Below are positions 30,211 to 39,309 of a stretch of DNA of 64,000 nt, piece by piece. A program made the position numbers and the translations under genes. The stretch comes from Alicyclobacillus kakegawensis NBRC 103104. GTDB taxonomy: Bacteria; Bacillota; Bacilli; Alicyclobacillales; Alicyclobacillaceae. Numbering within the stretch: position 1 is the stretch's first letter; each line of letters starts with the position of its first letter. The notes under the pieces were generated by a model that searched no databases, was not told where the DNA came from, and was given only the letters and a program-made list of their open reading frames with translations. The DNA lies in the NCBI RefSeq assembly GCF_001552655.1, contig NZ_BCRP01000005.1:1-64000 (forward strand), read 5' to 3'.

Positions 30211-30711
30211 CTATGCGTCCACGCCGTCCGCGTCGTAGGATTGCGCCCGGTGCTGGTGGGCAATGCGGGCGGCGGCGGAGGCGGCCACACTGGCAATCAG
30301 GTCATCCAGAAAGACGTGGATGCGGCCGGCATGGTTGTTGAGGACGCCGATGACACCAAGCTTCGTCTTGTCGAGATAGCCAAAATTGGTCAAGCCTATC
30401 GATCCGTACACGTTGGTGATGGACAGGGCGAGGATTTCGTCCACTCCGTACAGTGGCTCATCTTCTTCCATGATCTGCTGCAGGGGTGTGGGCAGCGCCT
30501 TCTGCTCGGCCAGCATGTCCAACGCCACGCCGGTGAAAATGGCGTGCTGCACCTCCCGTTTTGCCAACACGTGCAACACGCTCTCGGTGCAGGCCGAAAG
30601 GGTCAGTTCCCGGTGGTACGGCTTTTGCAAATCGTACGCAATCTGGGCAATCTGCTCGACCTCCACGCCACGTTCGCGCAGCAGCGCGATAACCTTCTCC
30701 ACCACGGACAT
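30211..30711 (-). CDS. pgpA: phosphatidylglycerophosphatase A family protein (YutG-like)
   Basis: A 166-residue protein of the PgpA superfamily that removes phosphate from phosphatidylglycerophosphate in membrane lipid synthesis. Family features are the long helical amino end, AIFTGVALDMLAEQK near residue 57, SITNVYGSIGLTNFGYLDK near 96 and HVFLDDLIASVAASAAA near 133, with conserved acidic residues. It is the soluble Firmicute form (YutG). It starts 12 bases after dnaE, so probably belongs to that transcript. Confidence 0.85.
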   Translation of the reverse strand: MSVVEKVIALLRERGVEVEQIAQIAYDLQKPYHRELTLSACTESVLHVLAKREVQHAIFTGVALDMLAEQKALPTPLQQIMEEDEPLYGVDEILALSITNVYGSIGLTNFGYLDKTKLGVIGVLNNHAGRIHVFLDDLIASVAASAAARIAHQHRAQSYDADGVDA

Positions 30712-30723
30712 CCTATCCTTTCC

Positions 30724-33700
30724 TCACGGCGACGCTGGCCGCTTCGCCCTCGGCAAACGCCCCACGCGCGCGTTGCCGAGCCCCACAATCTCCTCCAGCG
30801 CCCCAATCAAGTCCGGCGACAGCGCGACAGACCACGTCCCGGGCAGCAACCGCGCGCGCCGTCTCTTCTCATCATACAAGGCGACCGGCAAACTGCCTGG
30901 GTAGGAATGGAGCACCTCCTGCACCGCCGCGAGCCCGTCCGCCGCGAGCCTGTCCGGGTGGTAACGGACAAACAGCGCCTCCTGGCCGGAGGATGCAGCC
31001 CCGCTCTCCCCAGCCGCTTCCCCACCCACCCGCGTCTCTTCATGAGTGGCATCGCCCGCGAGATTGGACCCGAAACTCAACCCCAACCCGCGCGTCTGGG
31101 CGCCCTCCCCGGCTTCTTGATAGGCCTCATCGAGAATCTGCCGCTTGGCCGCCGGCGCCGCGCCGTCCGGCAGAAACACGTCGAGCGCCCCGGCCGCCAA
31201 CAGGCTCTCCATCGCCTTGCGGTTGCAACGGCGCGGATGCACGCGCATAAGCACGTCGACCAGGGAACAAAACGGCCGTTCTTGGCGCGCTTCCAGTATC
31301 GCCTCCACCGCCCCGCGCCCCACGTTGCGGATGGACAGAAGCCCGGTGCGTATCTGCCGCTCGCCAGCCACCGTGTACAGGGGGCCGCTGTCCTGGATGG
31401 ACGGCGGCAGGATCTCGATGCCCAGGCGCCGCGCGTCGCGCAGGTACTCTTGATGCTTGGTCGGGTGTCCCGCGTCCAGCGACAACAATGCGGCAAAGAA
31501 GTCGGCCGGGTAGTGGGCCCGCAGGTACGCCGTACGGTAGCAGAGTACCGCGTACGCCGCCGCGTGGCTGCGGTTGAAGCCATAGTCGGCGAAGCGGACA
31601 ATCAGGTCGTACACCTCGTGCGCCGTCTCCTCGGCGTATCCGCGCTTGACACATCCTTCGACGAAACGCGCCCGCTCCGCGTCCAGCACATCCCGCTTCT
31701 TTTTGCTCACCGCCCGCCGCAACAGGTCCGCTTGGCCGAGCGAAAACCCGGCCATCCGCGCGGCAATCTGCATGATCTGCTCCTGATAGACGATAACCCC
31801 GTACGTGTCGCGCAGGATGGGTTCCAAGTCCGGGTGCGGGTAACGGATGGGCGCCTCGCCCTGGCGGGCAGACAGGAACGTCGGGATGTTCTCCATCGGC
31901 CCCGGCCGATACAATGAGATGACAGCAATCAGGTCCTCCAGCCTGCGCGGCCGCATCTGCCGCAGGATGCGCCGCACACCCGCAGACTCCAACTGAAAAC
32001 AGCCGTTGGTCTCGCCGCGCCCGAGCATCTCGAACGTGGCCTCGTCTCCGTCGGGCAAGGCGCGGATGGGGATGGACCTGCCCGTGCGTCGGCGGACGCT
32101 CTCCACACAGGCGTCAATCAGGGTTAACGTGCGCAGCCCAAGAAAGTCCATCTTGATGAGCCCGAGCCGCTCCACATCCTCCATCGCGAACTGCGTGACA
32201 GCCACCCCGTCCGGCCCCGGCTGGGTGGGGACCAGGGTGGTCAGCGGATCGGGTGAAATCACGACACCGGCCGCGTGAACCGAGGTGTGCCGGGGCAGCC
32301 CCTCAATCGCCTGCGCCGCCTGCCAAAGCGGGCGCAGCTCCGGATTTTCAGCCATCAACTCCCTCAGTGCAGGCGCCTGAGCGGCCGCCCGCTGCAGTGT
32401 CATGCCCGGGCCTGACGGGATATGACGCGCCAATTGGTCAACCAGCCGCGGCTCCACCCCCAGCGCGCGCCCGGCGTCACGTACCGCGGCCCGGGCGGCC
32501 AGGGTGCCGAAGGTGCCAATCTGCGCAACGTGGTCCGCCCCGTACCGCTCGACCACGTAGCGAATGACTTCGCCGCGCCGCTCGTACTCGAAATCAGTGT
32601 CGATGTCCGGCCAGCTGACCCGCTCTGGGTTGAGAAAGCGCTCAAACAACAATTGGTTTGCGATGGGGTCCACGTCGGTGATGCGCAGACAATAGGCGAC
32701 CAGGCTGCCGGCGGCCGATCCGCGTCCTGGACCGGTGGAGATGCCCTGGCGGTGGGCGAAGCGGATGAAGTCCGCGACCACCAAGAAGTAGTCGGCAAAG
32801 CCGAGCTGCTCGATGACCTGGAGTTCGTACTCCAAACGCTCGCGCACGTCCGGCCCCACGTGGCCGTACCGCTGCGCGGCCCCCGCCTCGGCGGCCTGAC
32901 GCAACACCCGGGCCGCGCTTTCGCCCGCCGGCAGCGGATACCTCGGCAGGCGCAGTTGGCCAAGCGGCAATTCCAACTGACAGCGCTCGGCAATCACCAA
33001 CGTGTTGGCGAGGGCCTGCGGCATCTGGGCGAAACGCCGGGCCATCTCCTGACCGGAGACAAACGCGTACGTATCGGACTGCAGGCGCGGCGAGCCCAAT
33101 CCGGCGTCGATGTTGGCCAGGAGCCGCTGCACCCGCGCATCCGCGGGTTGGAGGTAGTGCACGTCATTGGTGGCGACGGGCTGCAGGCCGCGCGCCCGCG
33201 CCGCCCGCAGCAGCCCCGGCAGGCCACGCCGCTCCTCGGGCACCCCGTGGTCTTGCAGGTCCAAGAACAGGCTGCCGGTCGGTATGGCGGCTTGCCAGGC
33301 GTCCAGCCAGGCTTCGGCCCCCGCTTCGTCACCCGCGGCGAAGCGGCGCAAAATCGCCGATTCACCGCCGCCTACGAGGGCAATCAAACCGCCCGCCCGC
33401 GCCGCGACCTCGTCTAGCGTCACCGCCAACAGGCGCGGCCGCGTGTGTGTCAGCGTGACCAGCTCCACCAGGTGCGCGTAGCCCTGCAAATTCTCCGCCA
33501 GGAGCACCGCCGTGTCCAGGTCGTCGGGCGCGGGCCGACCTGACCGTTCCCACACCCCAGCGTCTCGTACCACCGTCAGCTGAGCGCCCAGGATGGGGCG
33601 CACCCCCGCCTGGCGCGCCAGCTCATAGAACGACACCGCCCCGTAGAGGGCGTGGGTGTCCGTCAGGGCGACGGCCGGCATGCCAAGCTCCGCCGCCCGC

Positions 33701-33780
33701 TGCACCAGCTGTGTCAGCCGCAGCGGCGACTGCAGCAGGGAGTACTCGCTGTGCACGTGCAGATGGACAAAACCGTCCAC
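30724..33780 (-). CDS. dnaE: DNA polymerase III alpha subunit, DnaE type
   Basis: A replicative polymerase, about 1018 residues. The PHP domain starts at once (HLHVHSEYSLL; TDTHALYGAVSF). The polymerase core has GPGRGSAAGSLVAYCL, WPDIDTDFEYERR with catalytic Asp residues, HTSVHAAGVVIS, QLESAGVRRILRQ and SRSHAAAYAVLCYRTAYLRAHYP. The start is GTG at 33780, nine bases after AGGAGG; the earlier ATG lies inside ytoI. It is roughly 100 residues shorter than B. subtilis DnaE: the carboxyl OB-fold region looks shortened and replaced by a low-complexity linker. In Firmicutes DnaE extends primers for PolC. Confidence 0.95.
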   Translation of the reverse strand: MDGFVHLHVHSEYSLLQSPLRLTQLVQRAAELGMPAVALTDTHALYGAVSFYELARQAGVRPILGAQLTVVRDAGVWERSGRPAPDDLDTAVLLAENLQGYAHLVELVTLTHTRPRLLAVTLDEVAARAGGLIALVGGGESAILRRFAAGDEAGAEAWLDAWQAAIPTGSLFLDLQDHGVPEERRGLPGLLRAARARGLQPVATNDVHYLQPADARVQRLLANIDAGLGSPRLQSDTYAFVSGQEMARRFAQMPQALANTLVIAERCQLELPLGQLRLPRYPLPAGESAARVLRQAAEAGAAQRYGHVGPDVRERLEYELQVIEQLGFADYFLVVADFIRFAHRQGISTGPGRGSAAGSLVAYCLRITDVDPIANQLLFERFLNPERVSWPDIDTDFEYERRGEVIRYVVERYGADHVAQIGTFGTLAARAAVRDAGRALGVEPRLVDQLARHIPSGPGMTLQRAAAQAPALRELMAENPELRPLWQAAQAIEGLPRHTSVHAAGVVISPDPLTTLVPTQPGPDGVAVTQFAMEDVERLGLIKMDFLGLRTLTLIDACVESVRRRTGRSIPIRALPDGDEATFEMLGRGETNGCFQLESAGVRRILRQMRPRRLEDLIAVISLYRPGPMENIPTFLSARQGEAPIRYPHPDLEPILRDTYGVIVYQEQIMQIAARMAGFSLGQADLLRRAVSKKKRDVLDAERARFVEGCVKRGYAEETAHEVYDLIVRFADYGFNRSHAAAYAVLCYRTAYLRAHYPADFFAALLSLDAGHPTKHQEYLRDARRLGIEILPPSIQDSGPLYTVAGERQIRTGLLSIRNVGRGAVEAILEARQERPFCSLVDVLMRVHPRRCNRKAMESLLAAGALDVFLPDGAAPAAKRQILDEAYQEAGEGAQTRGLGLSFGSNLAGDATHEETRVGGEAAGESGAASSGQEALFVRYHPDRLAADGLAAVQEVLHSYPGSLPVALYDEKRRRARLLPGTWSVALSPDLIGALEEIVGLGNARVGRLPRAKRPASP

Positions 33781-33796
33781 CAACAAGCCCCTCCTC

Positions 33797-35116
33797 TCAC
33801 CCCCGATTGCCAATCCGGTCCAACGTCTGCGCCGTCAACAGCGCCTTAGCCATGCACTGCCCCTGTTCATAGACCTCCACATCCACCTTCGCGAAGCGGC
33901 GACCGCTGTCGAGGATGCGCGCCTTGACCGCCACCCGGCCATCGACCGAAATCGGCCTGAGGAAATAGAGCGTCACGTTCTCCACCCGCATGTCGCCGTG
34001 CCGGCTGCGCTCCAGGCAGAGCATGGCCCCCCGTTCTATCAGCGTCATCAACGGCCCGGTGGCCAACGTGCCGACCGCGTTGGTCATCTGCGGCGTCACG
34101 TCCCCCACCAGTACCCCGCCGTCCTGGTCGCGGTCTTCGCGAAAGCCGCGCAGCGTAAGGTCGGTCAACGTTTCCGCCACCTGCGGTTGCCGGCTCATCA
34201 ACTGCAGAGCTTTGATCACGTCCTGGCGGCTCACGACGCCGACCAAGCGTCGTTGGTCCACCACCGGCAACAGTTCAATCCCTTCCCAAACCATCCGGTG
34301 GGCCGCCGAGGCGACCGTGCTCTGGGGCGTCACGAAGAACGGATTGCGGCGCATGTATTGTTCAATTCGGGCGTCCGGCCGCGCCTCCGCCACGTCGCGG
34401 GCGGTCAGGATGCCGACCAGGCGGCCTCGCTCGTCTATCACCGGCACCCGCGCGTGGCCGGTCGACTCGACCAAGCTCAGGTAATCTCTCACCGTCTGCT
34501 CCGGGCGCAAGGTGGCCAGCGGATGCCGGACCACAATATCCTCCACATAAAGAATGTCTTTCTTAATCAAGCGGTCATAGATGGCCCGGTTGATCAGCGC
34601 GGCCGTGGTGAAAGTATCATAAGATGAGGAAAGAAGCGGCAACTGGCGTTCGTTGGCGAGCCGCTGGACCTCCTCGGAGGCCTCAAATCCCCCGGTGATG
34701 AGCACCGCCGCCCCGTGTTCCAGTGACAGCCGCTGCACCTGTTCGCGGTTGCCCACCAGCATCAGGCTGCCGGGCGAGATATAGCGCACGATGTCGGGCA
34801 GTTGCATGGCGCCGATGACAAACTTTTGCAGCGTTTTGTGCAGCCCGTCCCGTCCGCCCAGGACCGTTCCCTCCACGATGCCGACCACCTCAGCGAAAGT
34901 CAGGCGCTCGATGTCCCGTTTTTCCTGACGGTCGATGCGCACCGTGCCGATGCGGTCAATGGAACTGACCCACCCACGCAGTTCGGCCTCCTTGATGGCC
35001 CGGTAGGCCGTGCCTTCACTCACCCCCAAATTGCGGGCAATGCCCCGCACCGAGATGCGCTCCCCCACCTGCAAATTCTGTATGTATTCGAGGATTCGCT
35101 CGTGCTTCGTCGTCAT
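33797..35116 (-). CDS. YtoI-like regulator: HTH, DRTGG, two CBS and thioesterase-fold domains
   Basis: A 439-residue multidomain protein. An amino-terminal winged helix (GERISVRGIARNLGVSEGTAYRAIKEAE, residues 17-45) is followed by a DRTGG domain (about 70-185), a pair of CBS domains (about 195-310; VPVIDERGRLVGILTARDV and LPVVDQRRLVGVVSRQDV) and a hot-dog thioesterase-like domain (320-435). CBS pairs usually sense adenine nucleotides. The gene matches B. subtilis ytoI in both domains and position beside dnaE. Its targets are unknown. Confidence 0.85.
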   Translation of the reverse strand: MTTKHERILEYIQNLQVGERISVRGIARNLGVSEGTAYRAIKEAELRGWVSSIDRIGTVRIDRQEKRDIERLTFAEVVGIVEGTVLGGRDGLHKTLQKFVIGAMQLPDIVRYISPGSLMLVGNREQVQRLSLEHGAAVLITGGFEASEEVQRLANERQLPLLSSSYDTFTTAALINRAIYDRLIKKDILYVEDIVVRHPLATLRPEQTVRDYLSLVESTGHARVPVIDERGRLVGILTARDVAEARPDARIEQYMRRNPFFVTPQSTVASAAHRMVWEGIELLPVVDQRRLVGVVSRQDVIKALQLMSRQPQVAETLTDLTLRGFREDRDQDGGVLVGDVTPQMTNAVGTLATGPLMTLIERGAMLCLERSRHGDMRVENVTLYFLRPISVDGRVAVKARILDSGRRFAKVDVEVYEQGQCMAKALLTAQTLDRIGNRG

Positions 35117-35160
35117 CCCGCAACCTCCGGCCAGCAGTGTTTCATGCGTCCCTTACGTCC

Positions 35161-35188
35161 ATTATATAAGACAACACTCTTCACCAAT
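35161..35188 (-). promoter_or_regulatory. probable promoter of the ytoI-dnaE unit
   Basis: A perfect TATAAT on the minus strand at 35161-35166 lies 45 bases before the ytoI start. A TTGGTG sits 15 bases upstream, shorter than ideal spacing, so the -35 assignment is weak. Confidence 0.4.
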
Positions 35189-35306
35189 TTGCCACCATTG
35201 CCTCGCGCCCATCCACCACGAATCATATAGACTCTTGTGTGTGGCACACTAGACTACACGTTCCCCGGGCGTGCCGCCACTCAGGCAGAGAGGAAGGGTT
35301 TTGGGC

Positions 35307-36206
35307 ATGGTTGAACAAGCCATCACGCAGTCGCGTCCAATGAAGAAACTGCGCCAATCGAAAGGTTACCCCGTTTGGGCAACCTTGGGGCGAGTGGTGG
35401 TTATCCTGTTTGCGGACCTGTTGGCCGCGGTATCGCTGGAAAACTTCTTGGTACCGGCGAATATCCTCTCCGGCGGCATCACCGGTGTAACCCAGCTCAT
35501 CTATCACCTGACCGGGTGGCCCATCGGCCTGCTCTACCTGTTGTTCAATGTGCCTTTGTTCGCGCTGGGATACAAGTACTTGGGCAAACGATTCATTCTC
35601 TTGACCGGTGTTGCCATCCTCGGCTTCTCGCTGATGACCGACTGGGTGCACCTGCACCTCGACCTGCCTCTGGAGGATCCGCTCATCATCAGTCTCTACG
35701 GCGGGGTGCTCGCCGGACTGGCTTCGGGGCTGGTCATCCGCGTCGGCGGATCAATGGGTGGAACCGATATCCTGAGCCTGGTGATCAATCGCGTGTCCGG
35801 CAAGAGCGTGGGCGGCGTGTCCTTTACCGTCAACGTGGTGGTGGTGCTGCTCTCGCTCGGCGTCTTCGGGGTCAAAGCCGGCATGTATACGCTCGTCTCC
35901 ATGTTCGCTGCCGCCAGAGTTGTCAACGCGCTGCTGCACTTTCAAGCGCGCAAGACGGCCCTCGTCATCTCCCCGAAGTCGGCGGAAATATCGGAAGCTA
36001 TCACGCGGCGTCTCAACCGCGGCAGCACCCTCATCCAGGGGCACGGCACCTACACAAAGGCCCAATTGGGCGTCCTCGTGTGTGTGCTGACCCACCTCGA
36101 ACTGGCCGAACTGCGCGCGCTGGCCACCGAGATCGATCCGCACGTGTTCATCTCCGTCCTCGACACGGCGGAAGTGGTGGGCCATTTCCGACACCTGCCC
36201 ATCTGA
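35307..36206 (+). CDS. YitT family membrane protein
   Basis: A 299-residue membrane protein with five or six helices in the first 210 residues (VVVILFADLLAAVSLENFLVPANILSGGITG is the family-typical opening), then a cytoplasmic DUF2179 domain (VISPKSAEISEAITRRLNRGSTLI, near 215) of ferredoxin-like fold. Family members are thought to be transporters, though substrates are unproven. The start is ATG at 35307 behind GAGAGGAAGGG; the frame upstream to 35271 is not needed. It is transcribed away from ytoI. Confidence 0.9.
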   Translation: MVEQAITQSRPMKKLRQSKGYPVWATLGRVVVILFADLLAAVSLENFLVPANILSGGITGVTQLIYHLTGWPIGLLYLLFNVPLFALGYKYLGKRFILLTGVAILGFSLMTDWVHLHLDLPLEDPLIISLYGGVLAGLASGLVIRVGGSMGGTDILSLVINRVSGKSVGGVSFTVNVVVVLLSLGVFGVKAGMYTLVSMFAAARVVNALLHFQARKTALVISPKSAEISEAITRRLNRGSTLIQGHGTYTKAQLGVLVCVLTHLELAELRALATEIDPHVFISVLDTAEVVGHFRHLPI

Positions 36207-36393
36207 TTCCGGCGCGTTCCGCTTCAGTTTGAAAAACCTGCCCCAACCATCCGCACGGTCGGCTCCGAATCTAGGTGGGCTCCCAATCTAGGTTTATTTT
36301 CTCGCGAACCGGGTGATAACGTAACTAGACACAGCTGGTCCGATGGGCATGCGCCCAATGAGGACCAGCGAGAACGCATGAGGAGTGAGTCGG

Positions 36394-36612
36394 ATGAAAC
36401 AGGTTCCGCTGACGTTGGTGCTGATGGCCCTCTGCCTGGTGGCCGTCAACTGGCCGTCGGTGCAGACGTGGGCCACTGCCACCACGGTTCATCACTACCT
36501 GGCGCACGGACTGTACCTGCTCGGCGGGGCGTGCCTGGGCCTCCAGGCCAGCCGCTGGCTGACCCCGTCCCCGTCGGACATTGTGCTCGACGAAACGGGG
36601 GTGAGTTCGTGA
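36394..36612 (+). CDS. tiny two-helix membrane protein A
   Basis: A 72-residue protein with two hydrophobic segments: PLTLVLMALCLVAVNW (residues 4-20) and HGLYLLGGACLGLQASRWL (38-57). A histidine cluster, TVHHYLAHG, sits at the membrane edge of helix 2. The start is ATG at 36394, eight bases after GAGGAG. The stop overlaps the start of the next gene (GTGA), so the two are translated together. It is reminiscent of DUF1404-type membrane proteins split in two, but I am not certain. Confidence 0.6.
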   Translation: MKQVPLTLVLMALCLVAVNWPSVQTWATATTVHHYLAHGLYLLGGACLGLQASRWLTPSPSDIVLDETGVSS

Positions 36613-36824
36613 AACGGCGCACCACCCAGGCCACACTGGCCGCGTACGTTGGCACGCTGCTGGTTATCATCGGTTTCTATCCAGACCTTGACCGCGTGCT
36701 GGACGCGCACGTTCTGCTGCACGCCCTCTGGCACATCGCCATCTTCACCGGCGCCGCCCTGATTGTGTTTGGACTGGAAACCCTGCGCAGCTACGCGCGC
36801 CGGCCGCGCCGCATGCCCAATTAA
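36609..36824 (+). CDS. tiny two-helix membrane protein B
   Basis: A 71-residue protein starting with GTG at 36609 behind GGGGGTGAG, overlapping gene A by four bases. Two helices: ATLAAYVGTLLVIIGFYPDL and ALWHIAIFTGAALIVFGLETL. Histidines at HVLLHALWH echo those in protein A, which suggests that the pair form one four-helix unit, perhaps binding metal or haem. That is inference from spacing alone. A basic tail (YARRPRRM) follows. Confidence 0.6.
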   Translation: MKRRTTQATLAAYVGTLLVIIGFYPDLDRVLDAHVLLHALWHIAIFTGAALIVFGLETLRSYARRPRRMPN

Positions 36825-36864
36825 AGCGCCTGCGGCACAGCGACCGTCCCCGTGACCGCATTCG

Positions 36865-37512
36865 TCACCTTCCTGATTCGCAGAACAACGCAGCCAACTG
36901 CGCCGCGGCTTGATCCGGCTGCGGCGCGCTCATGACAGCAGACACCACCGCCAAACCGTCCGCCCCGTGTTCCAACACCTGGGGAGCGTTTTGAATCTGG
37001 ATGCCGCCGATTGCCACCACGGGGATGCGCACCGCCTCCGCGATCTCGCGCAGACCGGCCAGTCCGGTGTAACCGGCGTCGGGCTTGGACTGGGTCGGAA
37101 AGACCGCGCCCACGCCCAGGTAGTCGGCGCCGTCCGTCTCGGCCTGGCGCGCCTCGGCCAAGGTCTCTGCGGACACGCCAATCACCTTCTCCGGTCCCAA
37201 GAGCCGCCTCACATCTCGGCAGGGAATGTCGTCCTGGCCCACATGCACGCCGTCCGCGTCGACCGCCATCGCCACGTCCACACGGTCATTGATGAAGAAT
37301 AGCGCGCCACTCTCGTGCGCCAACGCCCGCAAGACCCGTCCCAACTCGACAAAGCGGCGGCCCAGCTCCTGCTTGCGGCGCAGCTGCACGGCGGTCGCCC
37401 CGCCGGCGAGAGCGCTCCGCACCGTCTCAATGAGCGACTGCCCGTCCGGACGTTCATCGGTGACCACATAGACACGCAGGCGCTTGGCCAGTTCCGACGT
37501 CCTCGCCATCAT
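36865..37512 (-). CDS. thiE: thiamine phosphate synthase
   Basis: A 215-residue TIM-barrel enzyme joining HMP pyrophosphate and thiazole phosphate to thiamine phosphate. Motifs: VYVVTDE near residue 14, AVQLRRKQ near 41, FFINDRVDVAMAVDADGVHVGQDDIP near 78, IGVSAETLAEA near 114, YLGVGAVFPTQSKPDA near 133 and VVAIGGIQ near 164. The start is ATG at 37512 behind GGGGAG and overlaps the thiM stop (ATGA). It is the last gene of the cysK-thiDME run. Confidence 0.95.
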   Translation of the reverse strand: MMARTSELAKRLRVYVVTDERPDGQSLIETVRSALAGGATAVQLRRKQELGRRFVELGRVLRALAHESGALFFINDRVDVAMAVDADGVHVGQDDIPCRDVRRLLGPEKVIGVSAETLAEARQAETDGADYLGVGAVFPTQSKPDAGYTGLAGLREIAEAVRIPVVAIGGIQIQNAPQVLEHGADGLAVVSAVMSAPQPDQAAAQLAALFCESGR

Positions 37513-38357
37513 CCATCCGCTCCCCAAGCCCGAATGTGCGCCCGCGCGGCGACCACTTCCGGTTGCAGGCGGTAGAGCGCGTCGAAAAGGGCCGCGTGGA
37601 ACGTTCCCGGGCCCGCAGCCTCCGAGGCAGCCAGCTCCGCGGCCACATTGTACGCGGTCAGGGCGGCCGCCGCGGCCTGGGCCAGATGAGTCCGTTCCGC
37701 GCTGCGGCCGGCTGCCGCCGCAAACGCGCCGAGGATGCCCGTCGCCATGCAGCCGGAGCCCGTGATGGCCGCCAACAGCGGATGGCCGTTGTTCAATTCC
37801 CAGACCGTCTTGCCATCTGTGACATAATCCGTTTCGCCTGTCGCCACCACCACACACTCGTGCGCGGCCGCGTACGATTTCATCGCCTCGGGCAGGTGGG
37901 CGGCCGCCCCGGCCGAGTCGACCCCTTTCACCTCGCCGCCCGCGCCCAACAGCACGCCGATTTCGCCCGCGTTGCCGCGCAGGATGTCGACGTGGACTTC
38001 CGAGAGGACGCGGGAAGCCGCCGCGTCTCGAAACGGAGTCGCACCGACCCCGACCGGATCAAACACCACCGGCACCCCCGCCGCGTTGGCCGCCTGGCCG
38101 GCGATGCAGATGGAGTCAAGCACCGGGGCATCCAAGGTGCCCATGTTAAGCGCCACAGCGCCGGCCAGCCGCGCCATATCCGCCACCTCCTCACGGGCGT
38201 AGGCCATCACCGGCGAGGCACCGATGGCCAACAGCGCGTTGGCGACGATGTTGGTGACCACCCAGTTGGTGATGTTGTGCACCAACGGGCGCGCCTCACG
38301 CACCCCGTTCAGCCAACGGGCTGCGTCCACGGACGAAGCAGCTTGTCCAAGATCCAC
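37509..38357 (-). CDS. thiM: hydroxyethylthiazole kinase
   Basis: A 282-residue ribokinase-like enzyme that salvages the thiazole half of thiamine. It has PLVHNITNWVVTNIVANALLAIGASPVMAY near residue 22, ALNMGTL near 67, VVFDPVGVGATPFR near 96, ILRGNAGEIG near 126 and the catalytic segment ITGSGCMATGILGAF near 205. GTG at 38357 is preferred since GAGGAGGAG ends six bases before it; the ATG at 38381 has no good site. It starts 13 bases after the thiD stop. Confidence 0.93.
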   Translation of the reverse strand: MDLGQAASSVDAARWLNGVREARPLVHNITNWVVTNIVANALLAIGASPVMAYAREEVADMARLAGAVALNMGTLDAPVLDSICIAGQAANAAGVPVVFDPVGVGATPFRDAAASRVLSEVHVDILRGNAGEIGVLLGAGGEVKGVDSAGAAAHLPEAMKSYAAAHECVVVATGETDYVTDGKTVWELNNGHPLLAAITGSGCMATGILGAFAAAAGRSAERTHLAQAAAAALTAYNVAAELAASEAAGPGTFHAALFDALYRLQPEVVAARAHIRAWGADG

Positions 38358-38370
38358 GAAAAACTCCTCC

Positions 38371-39291
38371 TCAAGTTTCATGTATCGCTGTCCACTCGCC
38401 GTTCTGCCACAGATACACATACCCGGGCGCCAGGCCGCGGAACGCGAGCGTGGCGACCGAATGGTCCGTCGGGCCGTGGCCGTGACCCACATCCCAATCC
38501 ATGGCGCCGCGGATGGCCCGGTCGATGAACACCTTGGCGCCCGCCACCGCGTCGAGGACATCGGCGCCCAGCGCCAGCGCGGCCGCGACTGCCGAAGAGA
38601 AGGTGCAACCGGTGCCGTGCGTGTTTTGGGTGTGCGCCCGCGGGATAGCGAACAGGGTGTACCGGCTGCCATCGTAGAGCGTGTCCACGGCCAAGTCTGC
38701 AGCCAGTTCGGGCCACGGCGAGTCCTGCCAGAGGGTCCCCGAGCCGTGCCCGCCTTTGATGACGACCGCCCGCGCCCGCTGGCACAGGACGGCAGCCGCG
38801 TCCAGCACCCGCTGCCAGGTGTCGATGGGCCGGCCGTACAGCGTCTCTGCCTCCGGCAGATTGGGCGTGACCAGAGTGGCGAGCGGCAGCAGCCGAGCCA
38901 TCAGTGTGGCAGCCGCGTCGTCATCCATCAGCCTGGCGCCGCCTTTGGCGACCATCACCGGATCCACCACAATCGGCGCCTCCACCCCGGCCAGTTCCGC
39001 CGCCACCCTCTCCATGATGCCCCCGCTCCCGAGCATGCCGAGCTTCACCGCGTCCACGCCCAAATCGTCCAACACCGACCGTATCTGGGCCTGCACCAGG
39101 CTCTCGTCCAGGTAGGCCACCGATTGCACACCCAGGGTGTTCTGGGCCGTCACCGCAGTCAGGGCGGACATCCCGTACACGCCGTATGCGGCGAACGTCT
39201 TCAAATCGGCCTGGATGCCCGCGCCGCCGCCGCTGTCGGATCCCGCAATCGTCAACGCCCGCACCACATGCCCGGCAGTGGTCTTTTTCAT
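38371..39291 (-). CDS. thiD: hydroxymethylpyrimidine (phosphate) kinase
   Basis: A 306-residue ribokinase-fold enzyme making HMP pyrophosphate. Features: [22 protein letters not shown] at residues 12-33, [24 protein letters not shown] near 82, [22 protein letters not shown] near 145 and [20 protein letters not shown] near 225 with the catalytic Cys/Asp-type anion hole. The carboxyl end, about 35 residues after the core, is longer than in E. coli ThiD. Start ATG 39291 follows GGGGGAGGG. Confidence 0.94.
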   Translation of the reverse strand: MKKTTAGHVVRALTIAGSDSGGGAGIQADLKTFAAYGVYGMSALTAVTAQNTLGVQSVAYLDESLVQAQIRSVLDDLGVDAVKLGMLGSGGIMERVAAELAGVEAPIVVDPVMVAKGGARLMDDDAAATLMARLLPLATLVTPNLPEAETLYGRPIDTWQRVLDAAAVLCQRARAVVIKGGHGSGTLWQDSPWPELAADLAVDTLYDGSRYTLFAIPRAHTQNTHGTGCTFSSAVAAALALGADVLDAVAGAKVFIDRAIRGAMDWDVGHGHGPTDHSVATLAFRGLAPGYVYLWQNGEWTAIHET

Positions 39292-39309
39292 CGCCCTCCC
39301 CCCTTGTCC

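Noticed and set aside
33652-34627. long plus-strand ORFs opposite dnaE and ytoI
   Set aside because: They are antisense shadows of GC-rich genes with strong codon bias; no ribosome sites or family features.
36296-36325. sigma-B-like promoter (GTTT, 15 bases, GGGTGA) before the tiny membrane proteins
   Set aside because: The match is partial and no other stress promoter in the window supports use of this consensus.
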